64,000 bases of DNA from Undaria pinnatifida (lineage: Eukaryota > Sar > Phaeophyceae > Laminariales > Alariaceae), in NCBI GenBank assembly GCA_012845835.1, contig JABAKD010000013.1, positions 2,708,415 through 2,772,414 of the forward strand, given 5' to 3'. The translations under genes were made by a program, and so were the position numbers. Of the stretch, positions 34,460-46,025 are shown piece by piece. Position 1 is the first letter of the stretch. Each line of letters starts with the position of its first letter. The notes beneath the pieces are model-generated. The model saw only the letters and a list, made by a program, of their open reading frames with translations. It was not told where the DNA came from and made no database searches.

Positions 34460-36163
34460 ATGCCACGCTCAGGAGCTCGCTCCAAGAAGAGCCGCTGGAA
34501 GGCCCGTAAGGCATCGCCCTCTCCCTTGGAACCGACTCTTGCACTGGCGGGGAAATCCTTTGCGGCCCTCGCACTCACCGACCAAGGCGGACCGGCCGAG
34601 GACGACGAGGAGCAGTCGGAAGCTTCAGATGAGGCTGGTGCGCTTAGTACCACGCCTGCATCATCTGAGGAAGCCGTTGGGGAGGGCTTGAGTCTGGGGG
34701 AGGACATCCTCGCCGCGCCAAGCGCTCTTCCCGGCTACGACCCTGTCCGCGTCGAGACGGCCGCTTACCTCCGGAAGTGCAAACTCGACGGCACCACGCC
34801 GCCGGCGTGGGTCTTGGAGATGGTGCTGCCTGACAGCCGGAAGCCTGTGAGTGGGCCTTCCGACAAGAAGGTAGAGGAGGTGAGAGTAGCACCACAGCCG
34901 CAACAAAACCTCGACGTCGTTTTTGAACGCGTGCAGCACCCAACGACTCTTGCCACGCCTATACAACATCAGTCGAGTAGCTCTGACAGCAGCTGTACCT
35001 CTCCCCCTGACCACTCTGAACTAGACCCCTGACAGCACGTAACACCTCTGCTGTAGAAACACTGCCCACAGACCCCCGGACAGCACGTAACACCTCCGCT
35101 ATAAACTCACCTCGCACAGCACGTTTAACCTCTGCTGTAGTACCCCCGAGCGCAAACCACAACCACAACGAAGACCCAAAATTTTCGATAAAAAAAATCG
35201 GATATGCCCCGTTTGCTCAAGTTGCACGGGTTATCAACTGGAGATGTGCCCGAAATCATGGCGCTATTCCACGCTCACATCCGTTTGCACGCCCCTGACG
35301 GCACCCCTGACTCGGTTATCGACCGCCACGCCGTGACGTACCTGGCATACTTAGTGACCGACGGAGCAGCTAGCGCCATGAATCAAATACAGTGTGGGAC
35401 GTTAGCGTGGTGCACAGACAAAGAGCTTGCCCAACTGAACACGGAAGCTGTAGAAGTCAGAGCACCACGCAACTGGAAGGAGTGGGTGGATGCTTTGACA
35501 AACCTGTTTAGCCCCGTGAACCCCATCGTCTTCCTCGCTCGCACCGTTTCTACCCTAAAGCAAGGCAGTAGTGAATCCGTCGACTCTTACGAACTGCGTG
35601 TAACTCGAGCATACGCGCGCCTCCTAGCCGAATCAAAACGAACCACTCCCGTCAACGTCTTGCCATACAAACATGCATGGCAAACATCGCTCATGGCATC
35701 ATTCGAAGCCGGTCTAGTTCCGCACGTACGTCTAGAACTTATTGGTGAAGACCCCCCCCTCACGTACGATACCTCACGAACTCGCGCCAAGAAACATGAG
35801 ACCAACGCCTTGCGCGCGGCCCCCACCCCCTCCCCGCCCACGTATGCTTCGGTCGTCACTGATACATCTCCTGGACCCGACCGACAGTTGATAACATCGA
35901 TGGCACAACTCGAGAAAGCCATCGCATCCAAGCTGACGGCGGCGTGAGGCCGAGAAAGACGCGTGACCTTCGAGCCAGCAACATATGGCTCGTCCTACAA
36001 GCGGGACAGGTCGCCGAGTGGCGACGCGAGTAAGAATAGGAAAGCCAAAGTAGCGTCGGGCAACGAGTGTGATTACCCGATGTGTCGCCACCGCAGCTCG
36101 CACTCGCGCCCGGACTGCAAGCTGGCCAAAGCGCACGAGCGCGATGGCATAGTAGTCACGTAA
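34460..36163 (+). pseudogene. Gag of the chromovirus
   Basis: Gag would form the particle and bind the RNA. An N-terminal part (34460-35032, from an ATG followed by P-R-S-G) is basic, then acidic (EDDEEQSEASDE) and Ser-rich. It ends at a stop. Between 35033 and 35203 another frame stays open across three copies of an RTARNTSA-like repeat. The capsid-like part (35204-35947) contains WKEWVDALTNLFSPVNP and VDSYELRVTRAYARLLAE, as in retrotransposon Gag families. After a TGA at 35945, the same frame continues to a zinc knuckle at 36068-36118 with spacing Cys-x4-Cys-x5-His-x4-Cys, looser than the usual CCHC. A TAA follows. Confidence 0.82.
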
Positions 36164-36271
36164 AAACCGTGAGGGGGCCCGCGCCGGTTACCTCAAACCG
36201 GTTCGGGGAGTAGGCATACTAGGATCACCAAACTCGCGGTAGAAACGATAGCGCGATCAGCTAGCGTAGCC

Positions 36272-37551
36272 GTGGCAAGTGCCGGTAGACCTAGTAGCAA
36301 GAGGAGGGATAAGTGTGGTCAAACAAATAGCTCCACCCCTCTGGCGAGTACCCATGCGAAACAAGTACATGCAAACAACCAGTCGAATACTGTAACAGAC
36401 GTGGAAAAAGAGCAGCAGGTTCCGAATGTTCTAGCAGTACCGCGTGGAGTTGGACCAGCCGTAGAAGCAGCAAGCAGAGTCGAAAAGAGTAGTCAGCGTC
36501 AGAATGATACGTTTTCACCTTCCATGTTACCACAAGCGTTGTATGTTTCTGCTGCGTCCCGCAAACTAAATGAGAAAATTAACATCAAGTTTTATTATCA
36601 GGCAACGCTAACCGGGAAACGCACTTTGATGCTTTCCACGCGTCTGCCATGAGTGGGTATCCCAGATATCCCACAGCTCTCAACTCTACGTCAAAGCGCG
36701 TACGAGTAAACGCCAGAGTTATTGATTATCCGTCGCACAATGTCACGATTGACACCGCGACCAATGCACCATGCATATATGTTCACTTTGTACAGACACA
36801 TCCCACAATGAAAGACACTCAATTTTTTGTAGTGCCCCCGGGAGCGATGAACCTCAGCAGTGCTGATGGGTCGCCTCTCAAAATTTTAGGATATGTTCGC
36901 TTTCAACTTACACTAGGAGATATGACCCTACCAATCGAAGCGCTCGTATTGCCCTCTTTAGGGCCAGACATCATGCTACTCGATAGCACCATCATGGGCG
37001 CCTTCGGAGGTGTCCTCGAACGGAGTACAGAGCAATTGTCATTCAAAACCTCTCAAGTGACGATCAAAACATCTCATCGTAGAGTAGACTTTACAGCGCG
37101 CCCCGAGATCACTGCGACAGCGCAGTGCTCCGTGGTCACAGTTAACACTGATGTAGAGTCGGTGCCAGTCTTGTTGCGACACAAATGCTGCATCCCCCCC
37201 CAGAGTGAGATGGCAGTACAAGTAGCGTCAGCGACAGCACCCACAGAAACCACTGCTGCACTTATTGAACCACTCATCGTCACGTTCGAAGACATCGAAT
37301 CGTCCGCCGTACCAGAAGCTTTTCAAAATATGATAGTTGCTCGTACAGTGAGTCACTGGTCGGCCGCTGAGAAAACAGCAGTCGTCCGGATCGTGAACCC
37401 GTCCCACCAATACGTATACGTGAAACGCAACACCTTGCTAGGACACATTGCGCCCGTATCGGTAGCCCTGAACAAAACGACCAGTGCTATTCAAACAGAC
37501 AGCAAGACAACGGAATCCACGCGTAACGAGCTTCGTGCAGCACTTACTTGA
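36272..37551 (+). pseudogene. protease region of the chromovirus
   Basis: A linker (36272-36580) leads to FYYQATLTGKRTLML, a typical strand before the retropepsin active site. Where the family has Asp-Thr/Ser-Gly, this copy reads Ser-Thr-Arg (36635-36643) and stops three codons later. The reading then moves to another frame (from 36649). This keeps the second half of the fold, with PLKILGYVRFQLTLGDMTLP and PSLGPDIMLLDSTIMGAFGG matching the flap and 'll-G-D-l' end. The region up to a TGA at 37549 links protease to reverse transcriptase. With the catalytic triplet changed, this copy is inactive. The alignment of the triplet is by eye. Confidence 0.72.
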
Positions 37552-39110
37552 GCATTTGATAAAACCACGTTTACACCTGCCGAATGCGAACAAGTACTGA
37601 CTTTATTTCCGAAATATCGCGGTGTTTTTTCCTTGTCACCTCAAGAGCTAGGAAAATGTACCCTAGCCGAAGCAACGTTTCCTCTTGAACCAGGAACACG
37701 GCCTGTAAATAGAACCCCGTACCGTGCAAACACACGCGTACAGGAGACTATCGACAAGTGCGAGAACCAGATGGAACAAGGTGAAATCATTTAACAGCGC
37801 CCTAGTCCCTGGGGTTCCGCAGTAAATATTGTCGCAAAATCAGACAGCACTCCACGGTTCTGCGTAGATGACAGGTCGACCATAAATAAGAATCTTATAA
37901 AAAAATCGCGGCCTATGCCTAGCTTAGAAAGCCACCTTGACACGGTCGGAGGAGCACGTTATATAACTCTGTGTGATGTACAAAATGCTTAACACCAAAT
38001 ACCAGTAGCAGAGAGCGAACAAGATAAAACTGCTTTTGTGACGCAGAACGGGAAGTAGGTTTTCAAACGCCTACCACTCGGTATGGCTAACGCGCCGTTT
38101 CTGTTCTCGCGAACTATGCCACTAGCTTTGCACATTTTGGTCCAAAAAGTGGGCTCTTGGTTTATATGGACGACTGCATATGTTATTCATCTACCTGGAC
38201 AGGCCACTTACAGCTACTAGAAAATATGTTCACAGCCTTGTAAGCAGCCGGCCTCACCCTAAAACCATCGAAAGTACAGTTTGGCCCCCGAGAAGTTGAA
38301 TACTTTGGACGCATACTGACGGCCGACGGTATTCGGATCGGTGAGGATCGCGTAAAAGCTATAGTTGACTTGCCGACGTCTAAAACCATAAAGGGATTGT
38401 AGTCAGTGCTAGGAATGGTTAACTTTGTACGCAACTTTACACCTACCTTAGCCGGTATCGTAGCACCCCTGGTAGCCCTCACGAAAAAAGAGGCCGCCAA
38501 AGAAGTCGCTAAACGTTGGAGACCAGAATACGATCAGGCGTACGCAACAGCGAAACAATTCCTCACTCAGGCGCCCGTACTTCAATTTCCCGACTTTTCT
38601 AAAGACTTTGCGATACACGTTGACGCTTCAGAATCGGGCGCAGGTGCATTCCTCGCCCAGCAGAAAGGCGATGACCTCGTTATAATCGCATACTTTAGTC
38701 AAAGCTTCAACGACAGCCAGCGCCACTACTCTGCTACGCTCAAAGAATGTTATTCTGTGGTCTTGGCCATCCAGCACTGGAGATCTTATTTATGGGGACG
38801 ACATTTTGTGTGTATGACAGATCACGCGGCCCTGCGATACCTATACTCAATGCAAGATACATCGAACATGTTAACACGCTGGACAATAGCATTATAGTCT
38901 TTTGACTTCACCGTCCAACACAAACCAGGCAAACTGCACGTCGTACCGGACACGCTTTCACGAATGTTTGCGTTCGAGCACCAGAAAAAAGTAGCTGTGC
39001 CGTCCCTCGCGCCCATTTTGTGCCGCAATGTATTAGATGACCCCAAGCTACAAACAGCCCGTGTCCCCCGACCATATCAGATCTTCGCCGACAACTGGCT
39101 AACCTAGAAT
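37552..39110 (+). pseudogene. reverse transcriptase and RNase H of the chromovirus
   Basis: Motifs come in the Ty3/gypsy order: PSPWGSAVNIVAKSDSTPRF, CVDDRSTINK, CDVQNA, FKRLPLGMANAPFLFS and then YMDD at 38163-38174, where the frame has changed. The thumb follows with GLTLKPSKVQFG and LGMVNFVRNFTPTLAG. RNase H (38600-38960) has HVDASESGAGAFLAQ, LKECYSVVLAIQHWRSYLWG, TDHAALRYLY and KPGKLHVVPDTLSR. Several TAA, TAG and TGA codons interrupt it (for example 37792, 37990, 38056, 38399 and 38895), often at positions that are Tyr or Gln in relatives. The stops are of all three kinds, so decay explains them better than a variant code. Confidence 0.88.
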
Positions 39111-40838
39111 CAGTACGCAGCAATAGAGAGCTCTTCAGTCTGAAATCAGTATTCGTGAGCACCACAAATGTTTTCATGTCCGTCGATCAAGAAAAACTCC
39201 GCTCAGCACAAACAGTAGAGTACGGACGGTTCATAGATTACATACAGCACGCAGACGCACCATTACCCGAGGAAAAAACGAAAACAATCATGTCTTACTA
39301 TTCAGTGCAGGAAGGGTTGTTGTTTAGATCATACCTTCCGGGATATCTTCGAAAACGAAGCACCTTCGGCGATCAACTCGTGGTACCGGAGGCCCTTGTT
39401 AGATTAAATCAGCACGCATACCACGATCACGTGCTATCCGGAGGACACGTCGCATCTCGCCCGACTTATGAAAACATCCGCCAGAAATATTGGTGGCCCA
39501 CCATCAGACGCGATGTACGAGAATGGAGCGAAAAATGCCAAGCTTGTCAACGACGCAAAACAGCACACAACAGACCCAAGCTCCCCACAGGCCCTTTACC
39601 TGTCGAGCGGCCATTTCAACGAATATCGGTTGACTTAGTAGAGTACAAATCGGTATCAACTTCGGCCGCAGAGATCGAATGCCAATACGTTCTCTCCATG
39701 ATGGACCACCTGACGAGGTTTGTGGTACTGCTGCCGGTAATAAAAAAAACATCCGAAACAGTAGCAAATGACATAATCGAGAGAATAATCAGCATTTTCG
39801 GCCCACCAGAAACCTTGCGTAGTGATCAAGACCCCGAGTTCGAGAATATGGTGATATACCAACTGCCACAAATACTCGGGTACAAAAAAACCCGCACAAC
39901 GCCGTACCGGCCGCAGGGTAATTCAGTGTCCGAACGGGTGCACTCAACGATGCACAGCATGCTAGCAATGCACAAAGCACACAGAGGAATTCGCACAAAG
40001 CACACAAAACAATTTGCAAATCGCTTTTGAATTCGCACGCAGAAACTTAACCGAGCGTGCAGATAAACAGGCAGAACAGAATAGCAAACTTAAACCGTAC
40101 CCGATGTTCAAACCTGGACAGAAAGTACTCGTGTACAGATCTTACCAGGATTCGGATGGGCCCAACCCAAAACTGCTATTACCATGGCGAGGGCCGTAAT
40201 TCGTCTGCTCACCATTATCACCAGCGGTGTATAAAGTACGACTAACGAACGTCACCCGAGAAGTAGCAGTCCACCTCGCCCATATAAAGCCCTACCATCA
40301 ACGGGAAACACCACCGGCACCTCTGTTTGAGAAGCTGGCGGAATTGTTTTTTAGGGGAGACTATTCCCCTACCCGAGTTGGACCATCCAGATGCGGCTCA
40401 ATCCGAAATTGAGTCCTACTTCGTAGACAGGGTAGTAGGTCATAAACGGGAACCTGGCAGACCAAGCCCCCACAACTACAAGTACCGCCTAAGACTCTGA
40501 CGATAGCTCAATCCGAAATTGAGTCCTACTTCGTAGACAGGGTAGTAGATCATAAACGGGAACCTGGCAGACCAAGCCCCCACAACTACAAGTACCGCCT
40601 AAGACTCTGACGATACAGCCCTGAATCCGACCTCGGGTATCGCGCGGGCGAAATACCCCAATGTCACGAATTGATCGCCGCATACCGAGCCCAAAAAGGT
40701 TTGCAACCCGCGATAACCCCACCTTCTTCGCCCCCCCTCCCTTCTCTCGGGAAACGGAAGCGTATTGTAGGCGGGGACGAGCACGAACTGAGACAGCGCA
40801 AAATAGATTCTCAGATGCTCCGCGGCGTAACCGAATAA
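39111..40838 (+). pseudogene. integrase with C-terminal chromodomain
   Basis: The N-terminal zinc-binding region shows the His pair (HDHVLSGGHV) and CQAC (about 39535-39550). The catalytic core has its three acidic positions in SVDLVEY, RSDQDPEFEN and SERVHSTMHSM. A frame change near 40010 leads to FEFARRNLTERADKQ, FKPGQKVLVYRS and LPWRGP followed by a stop, which is the GPY/F-type end. From about 40396 the sequence reads EIESYFVDRVV, HNYKYRLRL and YSPESDLGYRAGEIPQCHEL, a chromodomain in its usual place; its first half is duplicated. The tail ends with KRKRIVGGDEHELRQRKID and a TAA at 40836-40838. Such chromodomains steer insertion towards marked chromatin. Confidence 0.85.
40396..40615 (+). 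repeat. 110-bp tandem duplication within the chromodomain
   Basis: Copies 40396-40505 and 40506-40615 are nearly identical (one visible change, GGTCAT to GATCAT). Each covers the first half of the chromodomain. Because 110 is not a multiple of three, the duplication alone shifts the frame. Confidence 0.92.
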
Positions 40839-41604
40839 CGAACAAGCTGGCTAGCACAGTCGACTCCGCTGTAGGCACAAGAGTCAACAACATTGATGAG
40901 AGTAGCACCACCAGACATGGCAGTACACACTCGTGTCGACCATGATCTGACGGGCACTCTACCCGGCATTCCGGTGGGAATAGCCGGGGGCAAGGAGACG
41001 TCAAGAAAATTGTTTTACCCAACGGGGTGAGGCTGTAAGAAGCACGACAATTCATACCCGTGCCCGACGCTCCGTTCCAAACGGGACAAAACAACAACAC
41101 CACCGTCAAGCCACAAACAAAATTGTTCGAACACAAAACACACAGGGGACATGAGACCCACGCAACTTCACCCCACCTAAAACGAAGTCACACGTTGATG
41201 CACCTACATCAACTGACCTGACTCCGAGTGAAAATATCTAGGCGGACCCGCCCACAAAAGAGAAATCACTAAACAATTTCGCTGCCCGTGGTTCCCAGAA
41301 CAGCAACCACGAGGGGCGCACCACTACGTGTGGCCACACGGAATACGTGCGTTGAGATAATACTTGGAAAACCCATACAACTACAGTGCACGCTGTCAGC
41401 ATGCAAGCTCGAGAATGTAAACATCTTCGCTGGCCCGGTGTTTCACACCCGTGTTTGCTTCACGTCAGTTATAAGGAGTGGACGCACACATATAACAGCT
41501 GCTGCGTCTCGATTTGATGAATCCACACCCCGTTTCCTGAAATTGTCATCCTCCCGATGACCGCTACAATACCATCCGTAGCTAAGATGGGCTTGCAGCG
41601 AATA
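40839..41604 (+). other. 3' non-coding region of the chromovirus
   Basis: From the integrase stop to the polypurine tract lies about 770 bp without a recognisable protein. A minus-strand frame of 215 codons (41136-40489) crosses this region and the chromodomain, but it is antisense to known coding sequence and is taken as chance. Confidence 0.6.
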
Positions 41605-41617
41605 CAGAGGGGGGTGA
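41605..41617 (+). promoter_or_regulatory. polypurine tract (plus-strand primer)
   Basis: CAGAGGGGGGTGA lies immediately before the 3' LTR, the position where LTR retrotransposons prime plus-strand synthesis. Confidence 0.7.
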
Positions 41618-42043
41618 TGTGGAAGACAGGGTCGTAGATACCTATCGTAGATCGCGTACACGCATGCGCAAGATAACACGTCACCGGTCAGGCAGTACAC
41701 GACCCCGGGTCGCGAACGGCGTCACCCGTCATAGACGGCGTTGACCCGTCCCCGGAAGGCCAGCCACCGAACGGTGATCCCGCCGCATGACGAAGGGCAT
41801 AAGCCCACCTTCACTCTAGCTCTAGCTTTAGCATCTCCTTGCTATATGTAAAAAAGACAGGTTTCCAGCGTGCGTCCGTTGTCAGGACGATCGTCAACGG
41901 ACCTCAGCACCGCGACGCCCTCCGCGCTTCGACTTCAGCTCCGCGACGCCCTCTCTGCTTCGACTTCCGCTCCGCGACCAGTACCAGACCTCCGGGACCG
42001 CCTTCTCCACTTCGACACCGGGACCCCGTGAGAGACCAGGTTT
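41618..42043 (+). repeat. 3' long terminal repeat of the chromovirus
   Basis: It begins TGTGGAAGACAGGGTCGTAG and ends CGTGAGAGACCAGGTT. A unit around GCTTCGACTTCMGCTCCGCG is present twice here and once in the 5' copy. Satellite resumes about 25 bp to the right. Confidence 0.88.
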
Positions 42044-45000
42044 GATGTACCCGGTAATAGATTTCCCGGGATCTTTTGGGTACGTATGGTACGGGATGAT
42101 ATGAGTTGAAATGTGATGGTGTCGTGGGTGTGTATTGGTTGGTGTTAGGTAGGTGGGTCAGGAGAGTTAGTGAGCCTACTGCTGGATGTGTGTTGGGATA
42201 GGATCGTTGGCCGTGGGAAGGTGAGCCGTTGCCCTTAGCTGTCCGGGAGGAAAAAAATACACTTGTTCCAACTATGGAAGGTGGCGCGAGGCATTTTCTT
42301 ACCGTATGTTATTTTGGGTTGAGTATCGTTTTTTTAATACCTTGAGATGAAACATCTGTAACCGTCATTTTTTTGGAACGGTATCTATTGGGTATGTATG
42401 GTACTGGATGATATAAAATGAATTGTTCTGGTGTCGTGGGTGTGTATTGGTTGGTGTTAGGTAGGTGAGTCAGAGAAGTTAGTGAGCCTACTGCTGGATG
42501 TGTGTTGGGATAGGATCGTTGGCCGTGGGAAGGTGAGCCATTAGGGTTGGCTGCTTGGGAGGCGAGAAATACACTCGATCCGACTATGGTATGTGACGGA
42601 CGGCATTTCCTTACCGAATGTGACTTTGGATTCCGTATTGTTTTTCGGATACCTTGGCATGCAACAATTGTAACAGTCATTTTATTTTTTCGACGGTACC
42701 CATTGGGTATGTATGGTACGTTATGATATAAAATGATATGTCAAGGTGTCGTGGACGTGTATTATTTTGTGCTAGGTAGGTGGGTCGGGGGATTAGTGAG
42801 GCTGCTGCTTGATGTGTGTTGGGATGGGATCGTTGGCCGTGGGAAGGTGAGCCAGTAGGGCTAGCTGCTCGGGAGGCGAGGATTTCACTTGTTCTAACCA
42901 TGGGATCTGGCGCAAGGCATTTCCTTGCCCTATGTGATTTTGGATTCCGTTTTTTTTTTTGGATATCTTGAGATGCAACATTTGTAACCGTCATCTTGTT
43001 GGAAAGCTACCTATTGGGTATGTATGGTACGGTATGATATGAAAGGATATGTCATGGTGTCGTGGGTGTGTATTGGCTGGTGTTAGATAGGTGGGTCGGG
43101 AGAATTAGTGAGCCTACTGATGGATGTGTGTTGGAATAGGATCGTTGACCGTGGGAAAGTGAGCGAGGAGTTCACTTCTTCTTACAATGGGATTTGGCGC
43201 AAGGCATTTCCATACTGTATGTGACTTTGGATTTGGTGTCTTTGTAAGGATACCGTGAGATGCAACATCTATCTGTAACCGTCATTTTCAAAAACGATAC
43301 TTTTTGGGTATAGACGGTACGGGATGATATGGAGTGAAAAGTCATGGGGTCGTGGGGGTGTGTTGGTTGGTGGTAGGTAGGTGGGTCAGAGGAGTTAGTG
43401 AGCCCACTTCTGGATGTGTGTTGAGATGGGATCGTTGGCCGTGGGAAGGTGAGCCATTAGAGCAAGCTGCTCGGGAGGTGAGGAGTTTACTTGGTATAAC
43501 CATGGGATCTGGCGCAAGGCATTTCCCCACGGTATGTGATTCTGTATTTGGTGTCGTTTTTTGGATACCTTGAGATACGATATCTGTAAGCGTCATTTTG
43601 TTGGAACGGTACCTATTGAGTATGTATGGTACGGGATGATTTGAAGTGATATGTCATGGTGTCGTGGGTGTGTATTGGTTGGTCGTAGGTAGGTGGGTCA
43701 GGAGAATTAGCGAGGCTACTGCTGGATGTGTGTTGGGATAGGATCGTTGACCGTGGGAAAGTGAGCGAGGAGTTCACTTCTTCTTACAATGGAATGTGGC
43801 GCAAGGCATTTCCTTTTTGTATGTGATTTTGGATTTCGTATCTTTCGTAGAATACCTTGAGATGCAACATCTATCTGTAACCGTTATTTTCTGGAACGGT
43901 ACTTTTTGGGGTATTTTAGATGGTGCGGGGTGATATCGGGTGAAAAGTCATGCGGTCGTGGGTGTATATTGGTTAGGGTTAGTAGGTGGGTCAGGAGAGT
44001 TAGTGAGCCTACTACTGGATGTGTGTTGGGATGGAATCGTTGGCCGTTGGAAGGTGAGCCATTAGGGCTAGCTGCTTGGGAGGCGAGGAGTTCACTTGTT
44101 CTAACCATGGGATCTGGCGCAAGGCATTTCTCTACGGTATGTGATTTTGCATTTGGTGTCGTTTTTTGGATACCTTGAAATACAATATCTGTAAGCGTCA
44201 TTTTGTTGGAACGGTACCTATTGGGTATGTATGGTACGGGATGATTTGAACTGATATGTCATGGTGTCGTGGGTGTGTATTGGTTGGTCGTAGGTAGGTG
44301 GGTCGAGAGAATTTGTGAGCCTACTGCTGGATGTGTGTTGGAATAGGATCGTTGACCATGGGAAAGTGAGCGAGGAGTTCACTTCTTCTTACAATGGGAT
44401 GTGGCGCAAGGTATTTCCTTATGGTATGTGATTTGGATTTCGTATCTTTTTTAGAATACCTTGAGATGCAACAACATCTATCTGTAACCGTCATTTTCTG
44501 GAACGGTACTTTTTGGGTATAGATGGTACGGGGTGATACGGAGTGAAAAGTCATGCGGTCGTGGGGGTGTGTTGGTTGGTGGTAGGTAGGTGTGTCAGAG
44601 GAGTTTGTGACCCTACTGCTGGATGTGTGTTGGGATGGGATCGTTGGCCGTGGGAAGGTGAGCCATTAGGGTGTGCTGCTTGGGAGGCGAGGATTTCACT
44701 TGTTCTAACCATGGGATTTGGCGTAAGGCATTTCCTTACCGTATGTGATTTTGCATTTGGTGTCGTTTTTTGGATTCTTGGGATCGAAATGAACGGTACC
44801 CATTGGGTATGTTTAGTACGGGATAATATTATACGAAATGTCATGGGATTGCGGGTGTACGTTGGTAGGTCGTAGGTAGGCGGGTCGTGAGAGTTCGTGT
44901 GCCTGCTACTGAATATGCGTTACGATAGGATCGTTGACCGTGTGGAAGTGAGCCAGTGGGGTTGGCTGCCTAGGAGGCGAACAGTTCACGTGTTCAAACT

Positions 45001-46025
45001 ATGGGATGTGGGGTAAGGCATTGCCGCACGGTATGTGAATTTTCAGTCCGCATCAGTTTTTGTGAACCTTGATATTACACATCTGTAACCGTCATTCGTT
45101 TGCAACGGTACCTATCGGGTATGTATGGTACGGGATTATATGAAATGAAATGTCATGGGGTCGTGTGTGTTTTCGTTAGTGACAGATAGGTGGGACGGTA
45201 GAGTTTGTGAGCCTGCTGCTGGATGTGTGTTGGAATAGGATCGTTGCCCGTGGGAAGGTCAGACATTAAGGTTTTCTTGAGGTGAGGATTTCAGTTGATC
45301 TAACTATTGGATGTAGCGTAAGCTATTTCCTTACCGTATGTGATTTGATTTATTTTATATTATTTTATTATCCTCCGGCGGATGGGGAAAAATAATGCTC
45401 ACCACACTTCCACGTATTTTCATACGCGTCGTGTGTCGATTTAACTCAGTTGCCTTCGCAGCCCAACGCTAGCTGGCGCACCCTTCGGGTCCCATTGTAG
45501 GTATAGCGTAAGCTGTCCCTATCAGTGGTCTTCGTTACAATTATGTGACTTGAATTCCGTATTTTGTTTTGGATACCTTGAGATCCAACATCTGTAACCG
45601 TCATTTTTTTTCATCGGTACCGAATCTTCATGTATGTATGGTACGGAATGGTATGACATGACATTTCATGGGGTCGTGAGTGTGTTAGTGTGTGGTAGGT
45701 AGACGGGTCGGGTAAGTTAGCGAGCCTGCTGCTGAGTTTGTGTTGGGATAGGATTATGGGCCGTGGGGAAGTGAAAAAATGGGGTTGGCTGCCTTAGAGG
45801 CGACGATTTCACTTGTTTCAACTATGGAATGTGGCGTAAGGCATTTCTTACCGTATGTGATTTTGGATTGCGTATCTTTTTTTGCATACCTTGAGGTCCA
45901 ACATCTGTAACCATCATTGTTTTGGACGGTACCCATTAGGTATGTATGGTTCGGGATGATATGATATGAAAATGTCATGGGGTCGTGGATGTGTGTCGGA
46001 TGGTGGTAGGTGAGTCGGCAGAGTT
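42044..46025 (+). repeat. satellite array, right part (diverged)
   Basis: About 12 monomers of the same family and orientation continue beyond the chromovirus. They are more diverged in sequence and length than the left part, with deletions (for example 43150-43200 and 44770-44800) and monomer-type alternation. Some still carry GGTTAGGGTTAG (about 43973). The array fades out near GGTCGTGGATGTGTGTCGGA, at about 45980-46025. Confidence 0.92.
45365..45505 (+). repeat. dispersed repeat R3, copy 2, inserted in satellite
   Basis: ATCCTCCGGCGGATGGGGAA to CCCAACGCTAGCTGGCGCAC and ACCCTTCGGG replace the normal monomer sequence. The match to 19287-19385 covers both ends. The satellite phrase TAGCGTAAGCT appears just before (about 45316) and just after (about 45504), which may be an extended duplication of the target. 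Confidence 0.75.

Larger units (their letters stand above)
33998..42043 (+). mobile_element. Ty3/gypsy chromovirus (about 8 kb), degenerate, inserted in satellite
   Basis: Flanking LTRs enclose, in order, gag, protease, reverse transcriptase, RNase H, integrase and a C-terminal chromodomain, all on the plus strand. The protease-RT-RNase H-integrase order is that of Ty3/gypsy elements, and the chromodomain places it among chromoviruses. Stops and frame changes occur in every part, so this copy cannot make its own proteins. A clean target duplication is not visible: about 25 bp of satellite at the right border (after 42043) no longer matches the consensus. Confidence 0.9.

Noticed and set aside
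37552-39110. A variant genetic code, because TAA and TAG replace Tyr or Gln in the RT
   Set aside because: TGA also occurs, the replaced residues differ, and real frameshifts are present; ordinary decay fits better.
40489-41136. 215-codon minus-strand open frame with a hydrophobic start
   Set aside because: It is antisense to the chromodomain and 3' region of the chromovirus, lacks known motifs, and includes both copies of the 110-bp duplication; chance is the simpler reading.
22714-46025. A CENP-B-box-like motif in the satellite
   Set aside because: I looked for the TTCG...CGGG pattern in the monomer and did not find a convincing match.
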